From NCBI GenBank assembly GCA_002327305.1, contig DCUZ01000113.1:5692-52077 (forward strand): a DNA stretch of 46,386 nt, in the 5' to 3' direction. Numbering within the stretch: position 1 is the first letter of the stretch; each line of letters starts with the position of its first letter. Below, piece after piece: positions 9,456 through 19,368 of this stretch. This stretch comes from Holophagales bacterium UBA2201. GTDB lineage: Bacteria > Acidobacteriota > Thermoanaerobaculia > UBA2201. The position numbers and the translations under genes were made by a program. The notes under the pieces are model-generated. The model saw only the letters and a program-made list of their open reading frames with translations, made no database searches and was not told the DNA's origin.

Positions 9456-9485
9456 GAACCGCCGCTTCGGCGGTCCCATTTTGCA
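9441..9485 (-). terminator. Hairpin after ornithine aminotransferase, likely terminator
   Basis: Inner stem CCGCCG/CGGCGG (9459-9464 and 9468-9473, 3-nt loop) inside outer arms TGCAAAATG (9441-9449) and CATTTTGCA (9477-9485). Read on the minus strand it is followed by a T-rich run, so it could end transcription of the gene at 9546-10757. Its outer arms are parts of the two flanking heptad arrays. Confidence 0.5.
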
Positions 9486-9517
9486 ATTCGCAATTCGCAA
9501 TTCGCAATTCGCAATTT
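9483..9517. repeat. Heptad array, unit GCAATTC
   Basis: Four identical GCAATTC units followed by GCAATTT, in perfect 7-bp register, between the phosphatase and aminotransferase genes. Confidence 0.9.
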
Positions 9518-9545
9518 CAGAAATATTCATCGGCAACGATCCAAC

Positions 9546-10757
9546 CTACGCAACCTTCCCTCCCAGGACCTTGGCGATGCGCACCAGGGCCCAATCCGCC
9601 TCCTCGCGGGTGATGACCAGAGGCGGCGCGAAGCGGATCACCTGATGGTGGGTCTCCTTGGCCAGGATCCCCTCCTCCATGAGCCGCTCGCAGAAGGGGC
9701 GCGCGGGGCCGGAGGCGTCCTTGACCACCACGCCGATCAGAAGCCCCTTGCCGCGGACATGGTCCACGTGGGGGCTGTTCATCTGCCGCAGTTTGCCCAT
9801 GACGTACGCGCCCATCTCCTGGGACTTCTCGCAGAGCCGCTCGTTGACGATGACGTCCAGGGCGGCGGAGGCGACGGCGCAGGCCACCGGGTTGCCGCCG
9901 AAGGTGGAGCCGTGGTCGCCGGGGGTGAAGACGCCCATCACGGCGTCGTCGCAGGCGATGGCGGAGACGGGAAGGATGCCGCCGCCGAGGGCCTTGCCCA
10001 TGACATAGACGTCGGGCTTGACCTCCTCGTGGTCGCAGCAGAACATCCGGCCCGTGCGGCCGAAACCGGTCTGGATCTCGTCGGCGACGAAGAGCACCTT
10101 GTTCCGTCTGCAGAGTTCGAAGGCCTCGGCCAGATAGCCCGCCGGGGGGACCACCACACCGGCCTCGCCCTGGATGGGCTCGACCATGAAGGCCACCGTG
10201 TTGGGGGTGACGGCCTTCTCGAGGGCCTTGATGTCCCCGTAGGGGACGATCGTGAACCCGGGGGTGAAGGGGCCGAACCCGGCCTTGTACTGCGGCTCGG
10301 TGGAGAAACCGACGATGGTGACGGTGCGTCCGTGGAAGTTGCCGTCGCAGACTATGATCTCGGCCTTCCCCTCGGGAACGCCCTTCTTCAGGGTGCCCCA
10401 CTTGCGGACGGCCTTGACGGCCGTCTCCACGGCCTCGGCGCCGCTGTTCATCGGGAGGACCTTGTCCTTGCCGGCGAGGACCGCGAGCTTCTTGAAGAAG
10501 CCCCCCTGCCGGTCGTGGAAGAAGGCGCGGCTGGTGAGGGTGATGCGGTCCAACTGGTCCTTGGCCGCCTGGATGATGGCCGGATGGTTGTGCCCCTGGT
10601 TGAGGGCGGAATAGGCGCTGAGCATGTCCATGAATTTCTTCCCCTCCGCGTCCCAGACCCAGACGCCCCGTCCCCTCTCCAGCACCACCGGAAGCGGGTG
10701 GTAATTATGGGCCCCGTATTTCTCGCACTCTTCGATCATGCGATGCGACTCGTTCAT
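9546..10757 (-). CDS. rocD: Ornithine--oxo-acid aminotransferase
   Basis: 403 residues, class III PLP aminotransferase. It converts ornithine and 2-oxoglutarate to glutamate semialdehyde and glutamate. The N-terminal block YGAHNYHPLPVVLERGRGVWVWD is characteristic of ornithine aminotransferases, followed by SAYSALNQGHNHP, MNSGAEAVETAVK, FHGRT, the VADEIQTGFGRTG block with the PLP-contacting Asp, and the Schiff-base Lys in VMGKALGGG. AAAGGAGC lies just upstream of the ATG. It is a single-gene unit; no arginase is seen. Confidence 0.93.
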   Translation of the reverse strand: MNESHRMIEECEKYGAHNYHPLPVVLERGRGVWVWDAEGKKFMDMLSAYSALNQGHNHPAIIQAAKDQLDRITLTSRAFFHDRQGGFFKKLAVLAGKDKVLPMNSGAEAVETAVKAVRKWGTLKKGVPEGKAEIIVCDGNFHGRTVTIVGFSTEPQYKAGFGPFTPGFTIVPYGDIKALEKAVTPNTVAFMVEPIQGEAGVVVPPAGYLAEAFELCRRNKVLFVADEIQTGFGRTGRMFCCDHEEVKPDVYVMGKALGGGILPVSAIACDDAVMGVFTPGDHGSTFGGNPVACAVASAALDVIVNERLCEKSQEMGAYVMGKLRQMNSPHVDHVRGKGLLIGVVVKDASGPARPFCERLMEEGILAKETHHQVIRFAPPLVITREEADWALVRIAKVLGGKVA

Positions 10758-10795
10758 ACAATGCTCCTTTCGATGGGAAGTCGGCAGATGCGCAA

Positions 10796-10804
10796 ATTAT
10801 ACCA
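10796..10804 (-). promoter_or_regulatory. Extended -10 promoter of rocD
   Basis: TGG-TATAAT on the minus strand (TATAAT at 10796-10801), giving a leader of about 30 nt that contains the AAGGAG ribosome binding site. Confidence 0.6.
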
Positions 10805-10865
10805 CCCGGGAAGGCGAAAGCCCAAATCCTGTCTTGCGGGACCCGGACGATCGGCCCATCGCCGC

Positions 10866-12890
10866 TCAGGGCAGGGGTCGGGGATAAGAACCCCGCTCCC
10901 AGAGCCGCTCTTCGTAATAGGTCACCTGGGTCTCGAGAAGGCGCCGCAGTTTCCCATCGAGGGCGCGGGTGCGGGGGGAGCGGGCCGCGCGGTTGTCCCG
11001 CTCTCCCGGGTCGGACGCCAGGTCGTAAAGGTGTTCCGCCGCCACGTCCCAGTGGACGAGATATTTCCATCCGTCCAGGAGCATGCCGTCCCAGGCCACG
11101 ATCCCCTGCAGGGTGAACAGGAGGGGGCGCCCCGCCGCCGTGTACCCCGGGTCCAGGATGTCACCCCGGCCCTGGAAGTTGGGATGGGGCGGAAGGCCGA
11201 GGAGGTCCAGGAGGGCGGGGGCCGCGTCCAGATGGCTGACCGGCTCCTCCACCCGGCGCGGGGCCAGCCCCGGCGCACGGAACAGGAGGAGGGTCCGGAC
11301 CTGTTCCTCGTGCAGGTCGGAACCGTGGCAGACCCGCCCCCGTTCGTGGAAGGCCTCGCCGTGGTCCGAGACGACCAGGAGGACCGTCCGGTCCCACTCC
11401 CCTGCGGCCTTGAGGCGGTCCACCACCTCCCCCACCCATGCGTCGCTGTAATGGAGGGCGTTGTCGAAGCGGTTGCGCATGACGGGGAGCTTGGACCGCG
11501 GATACCCCGCGTACGTGCATGGAAAGTCGATGGCGCTGGGGGCGAAGGGTCCCGGCGCCCCCGGCGGCAACTCGTAGGGGAAGTGGGTGGCCTGGAAATT
11601 CAGGTAGGCGAAGAAGGGGCGGCGGTCCAATCCCCGCATCCACTCGTCCCACGCCCCCACCACCGTCTCCTCCCACACCTTGGTCCCGGAGTCCTTGTCC
11701 CGGCGGGGGGCCTGGGGCCAGTCGCGGCAGTGGCGGAACACTTCCAGCCCGGGGGTCCGGAGGTACCGGATCATGTTGCCCCATTCCTCGTTCTGGCACG
11801 AAAACAGGGCGGTGGCGTAGCCGGCCGGGCGGAGGGCGTCCCACAGGAGGGCGCGGGGATAGGCCAGGTCCCGGTAATCATCGTGCCCCTCGAACTTGTG
11901 GGGGAACAGGGAGGAGAGGACGGCCATTTGCGCGTATTGGGACTGGGAGGAGGTGGCGTAGGGGCGGGCGAACGCCACCGATTCCCGGGCCAGGGCGTCC
12001 AGCCGGGGCGTCACCCCCGCCCGACCGCCGTTGAAGCCGGCCGCGTGCCAGGGCACCGCCTCCAGCATCACCAGCACCGCGTTGAGCCGGTCCGCCTCCC
12101 GGCCGGGCCTGTAGAGCGAGAAGGGTTCCCCCACCGCCCCGTCGAGGGGAACGCGCCCCAGTGCCGGGGCGAGGCGGGCCCCGGCGTACCAGGCGTAACT
12201 GCGAAAGAGCAGGGCGGGGGTCTGCGGCCAGGCCTCCAGCGGCTCCAACAGAAAGGGCCGGGAGGCGGGCATGGCGGCCAGGCCGGCGATGCCGAGCGCC
12301 CCCATCAGGACAAAGGACCGGCCGGTCAGGGCGGGCGCGGCCCGACGGCGGCACCGGACCAGCCACCATCCCAAAACTCCGGCCCCGCCCAGCACCGCCG
12401 CCGCGAAGCCGCCCCAGAGGAACGCCTCGGTCGCCGTCCCCTCCCGGACGATCTGCCCGGCGTTGAGGGCCAGGAACCGGAGGTCCGAGACCCGCAAGGG
12501 GGCCAGGGTCCGGGTGAACTTCAGGGCCGAAACCACCCACAGCGCCGCGAGGGGGACAAGGAGGAGGGCCTTGAATCCGTCCGCGCACCGCCCCCCCCGA
12601 CCGCCCGGAAGGAGGACTTCCACCGCGCAGTTGCCCGCCGTCAGGAGGGTAAAGGCGTGGAGGGCCAGGAAGAAGAGGAACAGGGCCAGCATCAGAACGG
12701 CCGAAGGCGCTCCCGGCCCCGGCTCCATCAAGGCCAGGAAGACGACCAGAACCGCCGCCCCAGCCGCCCCCGCCAGGGCCGCCATGGGGCGGGCCTGTGC
12801 CAGGGCGCGCAGGGCGGCCGCCTTCAAGTGCCGGCCGAAGGCCGGGACGAGGGCTCCCCCGGCGGGATCCGGCATACGGAACGGGATCAT
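10866..12890 (-). CDS. Membrane-anchored alkaline-phosphatase-fold protein (sulfatase / phosphoglycerol or phosphoethanolamine transferase-like)
   Basis: 674 residues. About five hydrophobic segments lie in residues 36-56, 63-85, 105-125, 158-180 and 192-210, followed by a large periplasmic catalytic domain. Metal-site motifs: VMLEAVPW (first acidic ligand), a Ser/Thr cluster (ATSSQSQYAQ) at the nucleophile position, LVVSDHGEAF and CHGSDLHEEQ. The CxPxR formylglycine signature of true sulfatases is not seen, which favours an LtaS/MdoB- or EptA-like transferase of lipid head groups onto an envelope glycan or lipid. Substrate unknown. It appears to be transcribed alone. Confidence 0.78.
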   Translation of the reverse strand: MIPFRMPDPAGGALVPAFGRHLKAAALRALAQARPMAALAGAAGAAVLVVFLALMEPGPGAPSAVLMLALFLFFLALHAFTLLTAGNCAVEVLLPGGRGGRCADGFKALLLVPLAALWVVSALKFTRTLAPLRVSDLRFLALNAGQIVREGTATEAFLWGGFAAAVLGGAGVLGWWLVRCRRRAAPALTGRSFVLMGALGIAGLAAMPASRPFLLEPLEAWPQTPALLFRSYAWYAGARLAPALGRVPLDGAVGEPFSLYRPGREADRLNAVLVMLEAVPWHAAGFNGGRAGVTPRLDALARESVAFARPYATSSQSQYAQMAVLSSLFPHKFEGHDDYRDLAYPRALLWDALRPAGYATALFSCQNEEWGNMIRYLRTPGLEVFRHCRDWPQAPRRDKDSGTKVWEETVVGAWDEWMRGLDRRPFFAYLNFQATHFPYELPPGAPGPFAPSAIDFPCTYAGYPRSKLPVMRNRFDNALHYSDAWVGEVVDRLKAAGEWDRTVLLVVSDHGEAFHERGRVCHGSDLHEEQVRTLLLFRAPGLAPRRVEEPVSHLDAAPALLDLLGLPPHPNFQGRGDILDPGYTAAGRPLLFTLQGIVAWDGMLLDGWKYLVHWDVAAEHLYDLASDPGERDNRAARSPRTRALDGKLRRLLETQVTYYEERLWERGSYPRPLP

Positions 12891-12898
12891 CGCGACCC

Positions 12899-12904
12899 AT
12901 TATA
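12899..12904 (-). promoter_or_regulatory. -10 box of the membrane transferase gene, predicted leaderless
   Basis: TATAAT on the minus strand, ending 8 nt before the ATG at 12890, with no ribosome binding site between. A TTGCCC lies 20 bp further upstream, which is long for a -35 spacing. Confidence 0.6.
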
Positions 12905-12951
12905 CCCGCGCGGGACGCAAGGGAGGGCAACCCGCCGATTCCACCCTTTAC

Positions 12952-12979
12952 TTGTGATAAACTACCGCCATCATATAAA
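12952..12979 (+). promoter_or_regulatory. Promoter of icd-mdh
   Basis: TTGTGA (12952-12957), 16-bp spacer, TATAAA (12974-12979). The leader would be about 15 nt and holds AGGAGG at 12986-12991, nearly ideal for the ATG at 13002. Confidence 0.55.
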
Positions 12980-13001
12980 CGAACGAGGAGGTCCCACCCG
13001 C

Positions 13002-14249
<1,248 letters not shown>

Positions 14250-14261
14250 AGGAGGATCATC

Positions 14262-15188
14262 ATGAAAAAGAAGATCACCGTTGTCGGGGCCGGTCACGTC
14301 GGGGAGATCACCGCCCAGCGCATCGCCGAGATGGAGCTGGGGGACGTCGTCCTCATCGACATCGTCGAGGGGATGCCCCAGGGCAAGGGGCTGGACATGA
14401 GCCAGTCGGGGCCCATCGTGGGGTTCGGCGGCCGCATCAAGGGGACCAACGCCTGGGAGGACACCGCGAACTCCGACATCACCGTCATCACGGCCGGCCT
14501 GCCCCGCAAGCCGGGGATGAGCCGCGACGACCTGCTCCACGCCAACACGGAGATCGTCTCCAAGTGCGCCGAGATGAGCGGAAAGTTCTCCAAGGACGGC
14601 ATCATCATCGTCGTCTCCAACCCCCTCGACGCGATGTGCGAGGTGGCCCGCCGGGTCACCAAGTTCCCCAAGAACCGCGTGTTCGGCATGGCCGGCATCC
14701 TGGACACCGCCCGGATGCGCACCTTCCTGTCCATGGAGCTCGACATGGCGGTGGAGAACATCACCGCCCTCGTCCTGGGCGGCCACGGCGACACCATGGT
14801 CCCCCTGGTGAGCTGCTGCAACGTCAGCGGCATCCCCATCACCGAACTGCTCCCGAAGGAAAAGATCGACGCCATCGTCGCCCGCACCGCCAAGGGCGGC
14901 GGCGAGATCGTCGCCCTCCTCAAGACCGGCTCGGCCTACTACGCCCCCGGAGCGGCGGCCGCTGAGATCGTGGAGAGCATCGTCAAGGACAAAAAGAAGG
15001 TCCTCCCCTGCGCCGCCTATCTCGAGGGCGAGTACGGCTACAAGGGGCTCTACGTGGGCGTCCCCGTCGTCATCGGCGCCGGCGGCCTGGAGAAGGTCAT
15101 CGAGGTCAAGCTCACCCCCGAGGAGAAGGCCGCCCTCGACAAGAGCGCCGCGGCGGTCAAAGAACTGATCGATCTTTTGAAAGTGTAA
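14262..15188 (+). CDS. mdh: Malate dehydrogenase (LDH-like type)
   Basis: 308 residues. It oxidises malate to oxaloacetate with NAD. The GAGHVGE dinucleotide motif is followed by LIDI, whose Asp indicates NAD use. The active-site loop TAGLPRKPGMSR carries the two Arg residues that select malate over lactate, and the catalytic His lies in LGGHGDTMVPL. AAAGGAGGATCATC precedes the ATG. It is co-transcribed with icd. A GTAG-type hairpin begins 1 nt after its stop and a terminator follows. Confidence 0.96.
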   Translation: MKKKITVVGAGHVGEITAQRIAEMELGDVVLIDIVEGMPQGKGLDMSQSGPIVGFGGRIKGTNAWEDTANSDITVITAGLPRKPGMSRDDLLHANTEIVSKCAEMSGKFSKDGIIIVVSNPLDAMCEVARRVTKFPKNRVFGMAGILDTARMRTFLSMELDMAVENITALVLGGHGDTMVPLVSCCNVSGIPITELLPKEKIDAIVARTAKGGGEIVALLKTGSAYYAPGAAAAEIVESIVKDKKKVLPCAAYLEGEYGYKGLYVGVPVVIGAGGLEKVIEVKLTPEEKAALDKSAAAVKELIDLLKV

Positions 15189-15189
15189 T

Positions 15190-15214
15190 GTAGGGGCGAC
15201 CCGGTGGGTCGCCC
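15190..15214 (+). repeat. GTAG-footed hairpin (REP-like)
   Basis: GTAG at 15190-15193, then stem GGGCGACCC (15194-15202), 3-nt loop, GGGTCGCCC (15206-15214). It starts 1 nt after the mdh stop codon. Confidence 0.8.
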
Positions 15215-15230
15215 GCTTCTCTAGATTGCA

Positions 15231-15279
15231 GGGGAGGGATGATCCCGATCGAAGGTCGGGGGAATCCCTCCCCTTTTCG
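15231..15279 (+). terminator. Rho-independent terminator of icd-mdh
   Basis: Arms GGGGAGGGAT (15231-15240) and ATCCCTCCCC (15264-15273), with a smaller inner stem CCCGA/TCGGG, followed by TTTTCGTTT. Confidence 0.75.
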
Positions 15280-15306
15280 TTTCAGGTTTCAGGTTTCTGG
15301 TTTCAG
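15279..15306. repeat. Heptad array, unit GTTTCAG
   Basis: Four 7-bp units (three GTTTCAG, one GTTTCTG) immediately after the icd-mdh terminator. Confidence 0.9.
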
Positions 15307-15364
15307 GAAAAGAAACGAATCACATCAGGCCCTTCGGTGGTCCGCCTATTTCATTGGGTTGATA

Positions 15365-16294
15365 TCAGTTCGATCGGTATCCCGACACGCGATCCAAACG
15401 GCGGGCCATCTCGCTGGTGTAATGGCGTCCCAGCGTGTCGCGGTGCGCGATGATCCAGTCGGACAGCTTGGTCGCACCAAGGGGTGGAGCATCCACATAT
15501 AACCGATTCTCCATCAAGCCGCGGATCTCCTCCCGGGTAATCACAACATCTCCGACAATCCATCCGATCAGTCGGCATCCCCAGTAGCCCAGGCTGGGCG
15601 GCATCGATACAATTGGGCGACACAGGCCAAGCGTGTCGCGGACGCGCGCGACTAACTCCCGATAGGTGAAGGCTTCCGGCCCGATGGCCTCGATGATCTG
15701 ATTGCCACTCATGCTGACCTGCAATACGGCCGCCTGGGCCAGGTCGTCAACATAGATGGGCTGTAACCGGTAGTCGCCCGTTCCGAACACTCCGAACACG
15801 GGAAGATGCCGCAACGACCACGCGATGTTGTTGATCAGGACATCCTCCTTGCCGAACAGGACCGTCGGCCGAAGGATGCAATAGGAAATGCCCGAGTCAA
15901 TCAACGCTGCCTCCAACTCCGCCTTGCCGCGGAAATAGGGCAGGGGGGAAGAGATATCCGGATTGGTGATGCTCACATGGACGATCCGGCGCACCCCGGC
16001 GGCTTGCGCGGCGTCGAACAGGATCTTGGTGTTGGAGACCGCCTGATCGTGCGTGAACAGCTTGTGATCGAAACGTACCCAGTAGGTGTTGATCAGGACA
16101 TCCACACCGCTCAGCGAATCACAGAGTTTCTTCCGATCATTAAAATTGAACGGAAAAACCCTGATCTTCTCCCCAAATGGATTTTCCCGTTGCGTCGAAT
16201 TCGTCAGAGTGATGACCGCGTCGCCGCCTTCAAGAAGGCGGGCAGTGATATAGCGCCCTGAGTACCCAAATGCACCGGTGACGGCGACCTTCAT
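15365..16294 (-). CDS. NAD(P)-binding Rossmann protein (NmrA/NDUFA9-like atypical SDR)
   Basis: 309 residues. N-terminal AVTGAFGYSGRYI is a TGxxGxxG-type nucleotide motif; VDVLINTYWVRFDH, VRRIVHVSITNPD, YFRGKAELE and ILRPTVLFG follow the pattern of atypical SDRs such as complex I subunit NDUFA9 relatives. The C-terminal half (PIYVDDLAQAAV, then a hydrophobic stretch near YWGCRLIGWIVGDVV) fits this group. Substrate unknown. Its G+C is visibly lower (about 57-60% in sampled lines) than the ~68-70% of neighbours, so it probably arrived by transfer together with the next upstream gene. Confidence 0.75.
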   Translation of the reverse strand: MKVAVTGAFGYSGRYITARLLEGGDAVITLTNSTQRENPFGEKIRVFPFNFNDRKKLCDSLSGVDVLINTYWVRFDHKLFTHDQAVSNTKILFDAAQAAGVRRIVHVSITNPDISSPLPYFRGKAELEAALIDSGISYCILRPTVLFGKEDVLINNIAWSLRHLPVFGVFGTGDYRLQPIYVDDLAQAAVLQVSMSGNQIIEAIGPEAFTYRELVARVRDTLGLCRPIVSMPPSLGYWGCRLIGWIVGDVVITREEIRGLMENRLYVDAPPLGATKLSDWIIAHRDTLGRHYTSEMARRLDRVSGYRSN

Positions 16295-16335
16295 GATGGG
16301 GCTCCATAATTAGGACAGGCCGAGCTGCCCGTTCA

Positions 16336-16746
16336 TTATTTTGCGGTTCTCCGGAACTTGATAATTTTGATCAGGCCTTTATCCTGCACATCTTTGGGGA
16401 GCATGCGGACCAATCGGGGCTTAAAATAAAAAGTATCGAGTATCCACGAAAAGGCCAGCCAATACACAAGTCCTTGAGCTATCGATAATATCAGGGCCGC
16501 ATAGAGCGGCATGGATTCACCATCGAGGGGTGCCCTGCGCATGACATATAACATAACCATGCCAGCCAGAATAGATACTGCAATGATCTTAATCCTCTGG
16601 CGCTTAATCCATCGATCGGTAGTCGAATCAATATTTAAATCAAAATCATCGATCAAGGACTCCATTCCAAACCGCACTTCAGCAGACGAATTCGCAAGAT
16701 CAGGCACGGGAATCTTGATTTGATAGCGGATATGGTAGGAGCCCAT
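16336..16746 (-). CDS. Small membrane protein of unknown function, low GC
   Basis: 136 residues from the ATG at 16746. Two hydrophobic stretches (about residues 53-70 and 82-105) sit between charged ends. The N-terminal strand GSYHIRYQIKIPVPD and the basic tail KIIKFRRTAK look cytoplasmic. No family recognised. G+C is about 46% by hand count of several lines, far below the surroundings. The -10 box lies 8 nt before this ATG and overlaps the codons of an upstream in-frame Met at 16764, which is why the later start was chosen. It lies 41 nt before the SDR gene on the same strand. Confidence 0.6.
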   Translation of the reverse strand: MGSYHIRYQIKIPVPDLANSSAEVRFGMESLIDDFDLNIDSTTDRWIKRQRIKIIAVSILAGMVMLYVMRRAPLDGESMPLYAALILSIAQGLVYWLAFSWILDTFYFKPRLVRMLPKDVQDKGLIKIIKFRRTAK

Positions 16747-16754
16747 ACGGGGCA

Positions 16755-16763
16755 AGTATACCA
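16755..16763 (-). promoter_or_regulatory. Extended -10 promoter of the low-GC pair, predicted leaderless
   Basis: TGG-TATACT on the minus strand (TATACT at 16755-16760), 8 nt before the ATG at 16746. The rest of 16765-16994 contains no gene I can support. Confidence 0.55.
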
Positions 16764-16994
16764 AAACTGAATCCTGAACATCGAATCACAAGGACAATCG
16801 CGAAAACAGACCGCATTTCATCCCGCCCCTGCATGGCCGTCCGTAAGGAGGCCACGGGGCGGGGGCCCCCTCGTCGCGCCAGATTGGGCCCAGGGGTAGG
16901 CGGGCGAACCCCGAAGGGCGCAGCGTACTTGTCATCGTACGTGAGCACCTGAGGGGTGAAGCCCAACGACCCCCTGGGTCCGAGATCGCGCGAC

Positions 16995-18434
16995 CTAACT
17001 CTGATAAATTAAGATCTTCTCCTCGGTCATCTCGTTGATCGCCCACCGAACGCCCTCCTTCCCCGTCCCCGACCACTTCACCCCGCCGTAGGGCTGGTGG
17101 TCCACCCGGAACGAGGAGGCGTCGTTGACCACGAGGCCGCCGACATGGACCTCCCGGAAGGCCTCCTGGATGCAGTCGGCCCGGTTGGTGAAAAGGGCCG
17201 CCTGGAGGCCGAACCGGCTGGCGTTGACCCGCTCGATCGCCTCGCGGAAATCGGCGAACGGCGCAAGGGTGACGAGGGGGGCGAAGGCCTCCTCCTCCCA
17301 CACCTTCATCCCCGGCCCGGCCCCCTCGAGGACGACGGGGTGCATCACCTTCCCCTCCCGCCTCCGCGGCGTCAGGAGGTTGCACCCCGCCGTCAGCGCC
17401 TCGTCGATCCACCCCTCGATCCGCTTGACGGCGTCGGTGTCGATCATCGGGCCGATGAAGGTCTCATCCTCCCGGGGGTCCCCCACCTTGAACTTGGCCA
17501 CGGCCTCCAGGAGGAGACGGGTGAAGGGGGTGTAGACCCTTTCGTGGACGAGGATGCGCTGGACGGAGATGCACGACTGCCCGGCGAAGGCGAACCCCCC
17601 GGTGGCGCATTTGACGGCGGCCACGTTGAGAGGGGCGTCGTCGTGGATGATGACGGCGGCATTCCCCCCCAGTTCGAGGGTGACCATCTTGTCGAAGGCC
17701 CGCCGCTTCACCTCCCATCCCGTCTCCGCCGAACCGGTGAAGGAGACGCAGGCCGCGTCCGGATGGCCGTAGAGCTTGTCCGCCCGGGAGGAGACCATGG
17801 GGAGAAAGGAAGCCGCCTCCTCCGGATAACCGGCGTCCAGCACCATCTGCATCAGTTTCCAGGCGGTGATGGGGGTCTTCGAGGAGGGCTTGAGGAGGAA
17901 GGGGCAGCCGGCCGCCATGGCGGGGGCCAGCTTGTGGGCCACCAGGTTGAGGGGGAAGTTGAAGGGGGTGATCCCGACGACGATGCCGCGGGGGAACCGC
18001 GCCACGATGCCCTGCTTGCCCTCGGCCCAGGGGACGCGGTCGAGGGGGAGCACCTCCCCCCCGATGCGGCGCGCCTCCTCGGCGGCGGTCTCGATGGTGA
18101 AAGCGGCCCTCGCCACCTCCGCCCGGGCCTGCCCCAGGGGCTTGCCGGCCTCCAGGCAGATGGTCAGCGCCAGGTCCTCCTTGTTCTTCTCCACCTGGTC
18201 GCGCAGTTTCATCAGGATCTGGTGCTTCATATAGGAGGAGAGGTTGCGGGTCTGGTAGAACCCCCGGCGGGCCTTCTCCATGGCGGTCCGGATGTGCTCT
18301 TCCGAGGCCAGGGAGACGGATCCCACCAAGGCGGCGTCGTAGGGGGAGGTCACCGGGAGAAGGTCCGGGGTCGTCTCCCATTTCCCCCCGATCAGGAGCG
18401 GGTATTCGGTCACGCGCCATTCCAGTTTTGCCAT
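16995..18434 (-). CDS. NAD(P)-dependent aldehyde dehydrogenase
   Basis: 479 residues, ALDH superfamily. It oxidises an aldehyde to a carboxylate. Visible: ITPFNFPLNL and KPSSKTP (cofactor binding), SFTGSAETGWEV, the general-base Glu in VTLELGGN, the nucleophile Cys in FAGQSCISVQRI, and EEAFAPLVTL. The ATG at 18434 has AAGGAGG five nt upstream; the frame extending to 18482 crosses a repeat hairpin and was rejected. It follows sdhB by 98 nt, so a succinate-semialdehyde role feeding SDH is conceivable, but motifs alone do not settle the substrate. Confidence 0.88.
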   Translation of the reverse strand: MAKLEWRVTEYPLLIGGKWETTPDLLPVTSPYDAALVGSVSLASEEHIRTAMEKARRGFYQTRNLSSYMKHQILMKLRDQVEKNKEDLALTICLEAGKPLGQARAEVARAAFTIETAAEEARRIGGEVLPLDRVPWAEGKQGIVARFPRGIVVGITPFNFPLNLVAHKLAPAMAAGCPFLLKPSSKTPITAWKLMQMVLDAGYPEEAASFLPMVSSRADKLYGHPDAACVSFTGSAETGWEVKRRAFDKMVTLELGGNAAVIIHDDAPLNVAAVKCATGGFAFAGQSCISVQRILVHERVYTPFTRLLLEAVAKFKVGDPREDETFIGPMIDTDAVKRIEGWIDEALTAGCNLLTPRRREGKVMHPVVLEGAGPGMKVWEEEAFAPLVTLAPFADFREAIERVNASRFGLQAALFTNRADCIQEAFREVHVGGLVVNDASSFRVDHQPYGGVKWSGTGKEGVRWAINEMTEEKILIYQS

Positions 18435-18471
18435 TGCAGCCTCCTTGTGATCCTTCGCCTGAAAAACGTAA

Positions 18472-18495
18472 GGGCACAGCATGCTGTGCCCCTAC
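18472..18495 (-). repeat. GTAG-footed hairpin between sdhB and the aldehyde dehydrogenase
   Basis: On the minus strand GTAG (18492-18495) is followed at once by GGGCACAGC, a 2-nt loop and GCTGTGCCC (18472-18491). Perfect 9-bp stem. It may stabilise the upstream sdh mRNA end. Confidence 0.8.
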
Positions 18496-18532
18496 GATCA
18501 ACAGAAAATTCAGCGGCCGGTTCTTGACGGCA

Positions 18533-19357
18533 TCATTTGATGGTGTATTCGGGGGCCTCGGGAATCCCCTCCCGCCGTCCGGTGGTGCGCTGCCCGTGGA
18601 CGCCGCCGCAGGGTTTCTTCGCCTTGAAAAGCCGCAGGTAGTCGAAGACGAGGCGCCGTTTCATCAGCTGGATGGCCTTGGCCGGGTCCACGCCTTTCGG
18701 GCACGCGGCGGAGCACTCGCTCCCGAAGTGGCAGGAGAAGACGCCGCTCTTGCGGTCCACGGCCTTGGCGCGCTCGGCGAAGCCGCCGTCGCGGCTGTCG
18801 GCGCTGTAGCGGTAGGCCTGGGCCAGGGGCATGGGGCCGGGATAGTCGCGGTCGGTGGCCATGGTGGGGCAGGCGGCCATGCAGGCGCCGCACCGGATGC
18901 AGAAGGAAAACTGGAGATATTCCTCCAATTCATGGGGGGTCTGGTAGAACTCGGCGGTGGGGGCGTCCATCTCCCCCTTGTCCTCGCGGAGGATGAAGGG
19001 CCTGATCGCCTGGTGCTTCTCGAACATGGGGGTAAGGTCGGGGACCAGGTCGCGGACCGTGTGGAAGTTGGGAAGGGGGGCCACGACCACCATGGCGGCC
19101 TTGAGGGCGGCCACCTGGGTGTTGCAGGCCAGGGTGGGGCGGCCGTTGATGAGCATGCCGCAGGAGCCGCACACACCCATCCGGCAGGAATAGCGGAAGG
19201 CGAGCCCCGTGTCCTGGTTCCTCTTGATCCAGTGGAGGCCGTCGAGGACCGTCATCCCCTTGGCAAAGGGGACGGCGAAGGTCTTCCAGGAGGGGGCGGG
19301 GTCGGTCTCCGGGTTGAATTTGCGGATGCGGAAATGGATCGTCTTGCTTTCGCTCAT
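18533..19357 (-). CDS. sdhB: Succinate dehydrogenase iron-sulfur subunit
   Basis: 274 residues. It carries electrons from the FAD of SdhA to quinone. The [2Fe-2S] ligands lie in CRMGVCGSCGMLINGRPTLAC; the [4Fe-4S] cluster in CIRCGACMAACP; the [3Fe-4S] cluster in the later segment SECSAACPKGVD together with a preceding Cys. The ATG at 19357 has AGGAGG five nt upstream; the open frame extending further is antisense-like filler over sdhD. Last gene of the A-C-D-B cluster. The ~30 residues after the last cluster (KAKKPCGGVHGQRTTG) are basic. Confidence 0.95.
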   Translation of the reverse strand: MSESKTIHFRIRKFNPETDPAPSWKTFAVPFAKGMTVLDGLHWIKRNQDTGLAFRYSCRMGVCGSCGMLINGRPTLACNTQVAALKAAMVVVAPLPNFHTVRDLVPDLTPMFEKHQAIRPFILREDKGEMDAPTAEFYQTPHELEEYLQFSFCIRCGACMAACPTMATDRDYPGPMPLAQAYRYSADSRDGGFAERAKAVDRKSGVFSCHFGSECSAACPKGVDPAKAIQLMKRRLVFDYLRLFKAKKPCGGVHGQRTTGRREGIPEAPEYTIK

Positions 19358-19368
19358 GGCGTCCTCCT

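Noticed and set aside
10866..12890. True sulfatase with formylglycine
   Set aside because: The CxPxR/SxPxR signature was not found at the nucleophile position; a Ser/Thr cluster fits phospho-transferases of the same fold better.
9366..13001. In-frame 1212-codon extension upstream of icd on the plus strand
   Set aside because: It is antisense to rocD and the membrane transferase gene, which have clear motifs, and icd has its own AGGAGG and promoter.
18435..18482. Longer N-terminus for the aldehyde dehydrogenase
   Set aside because: It crosses the GTAG hairpin, and AAGGAGG supports the ATG at 18434.
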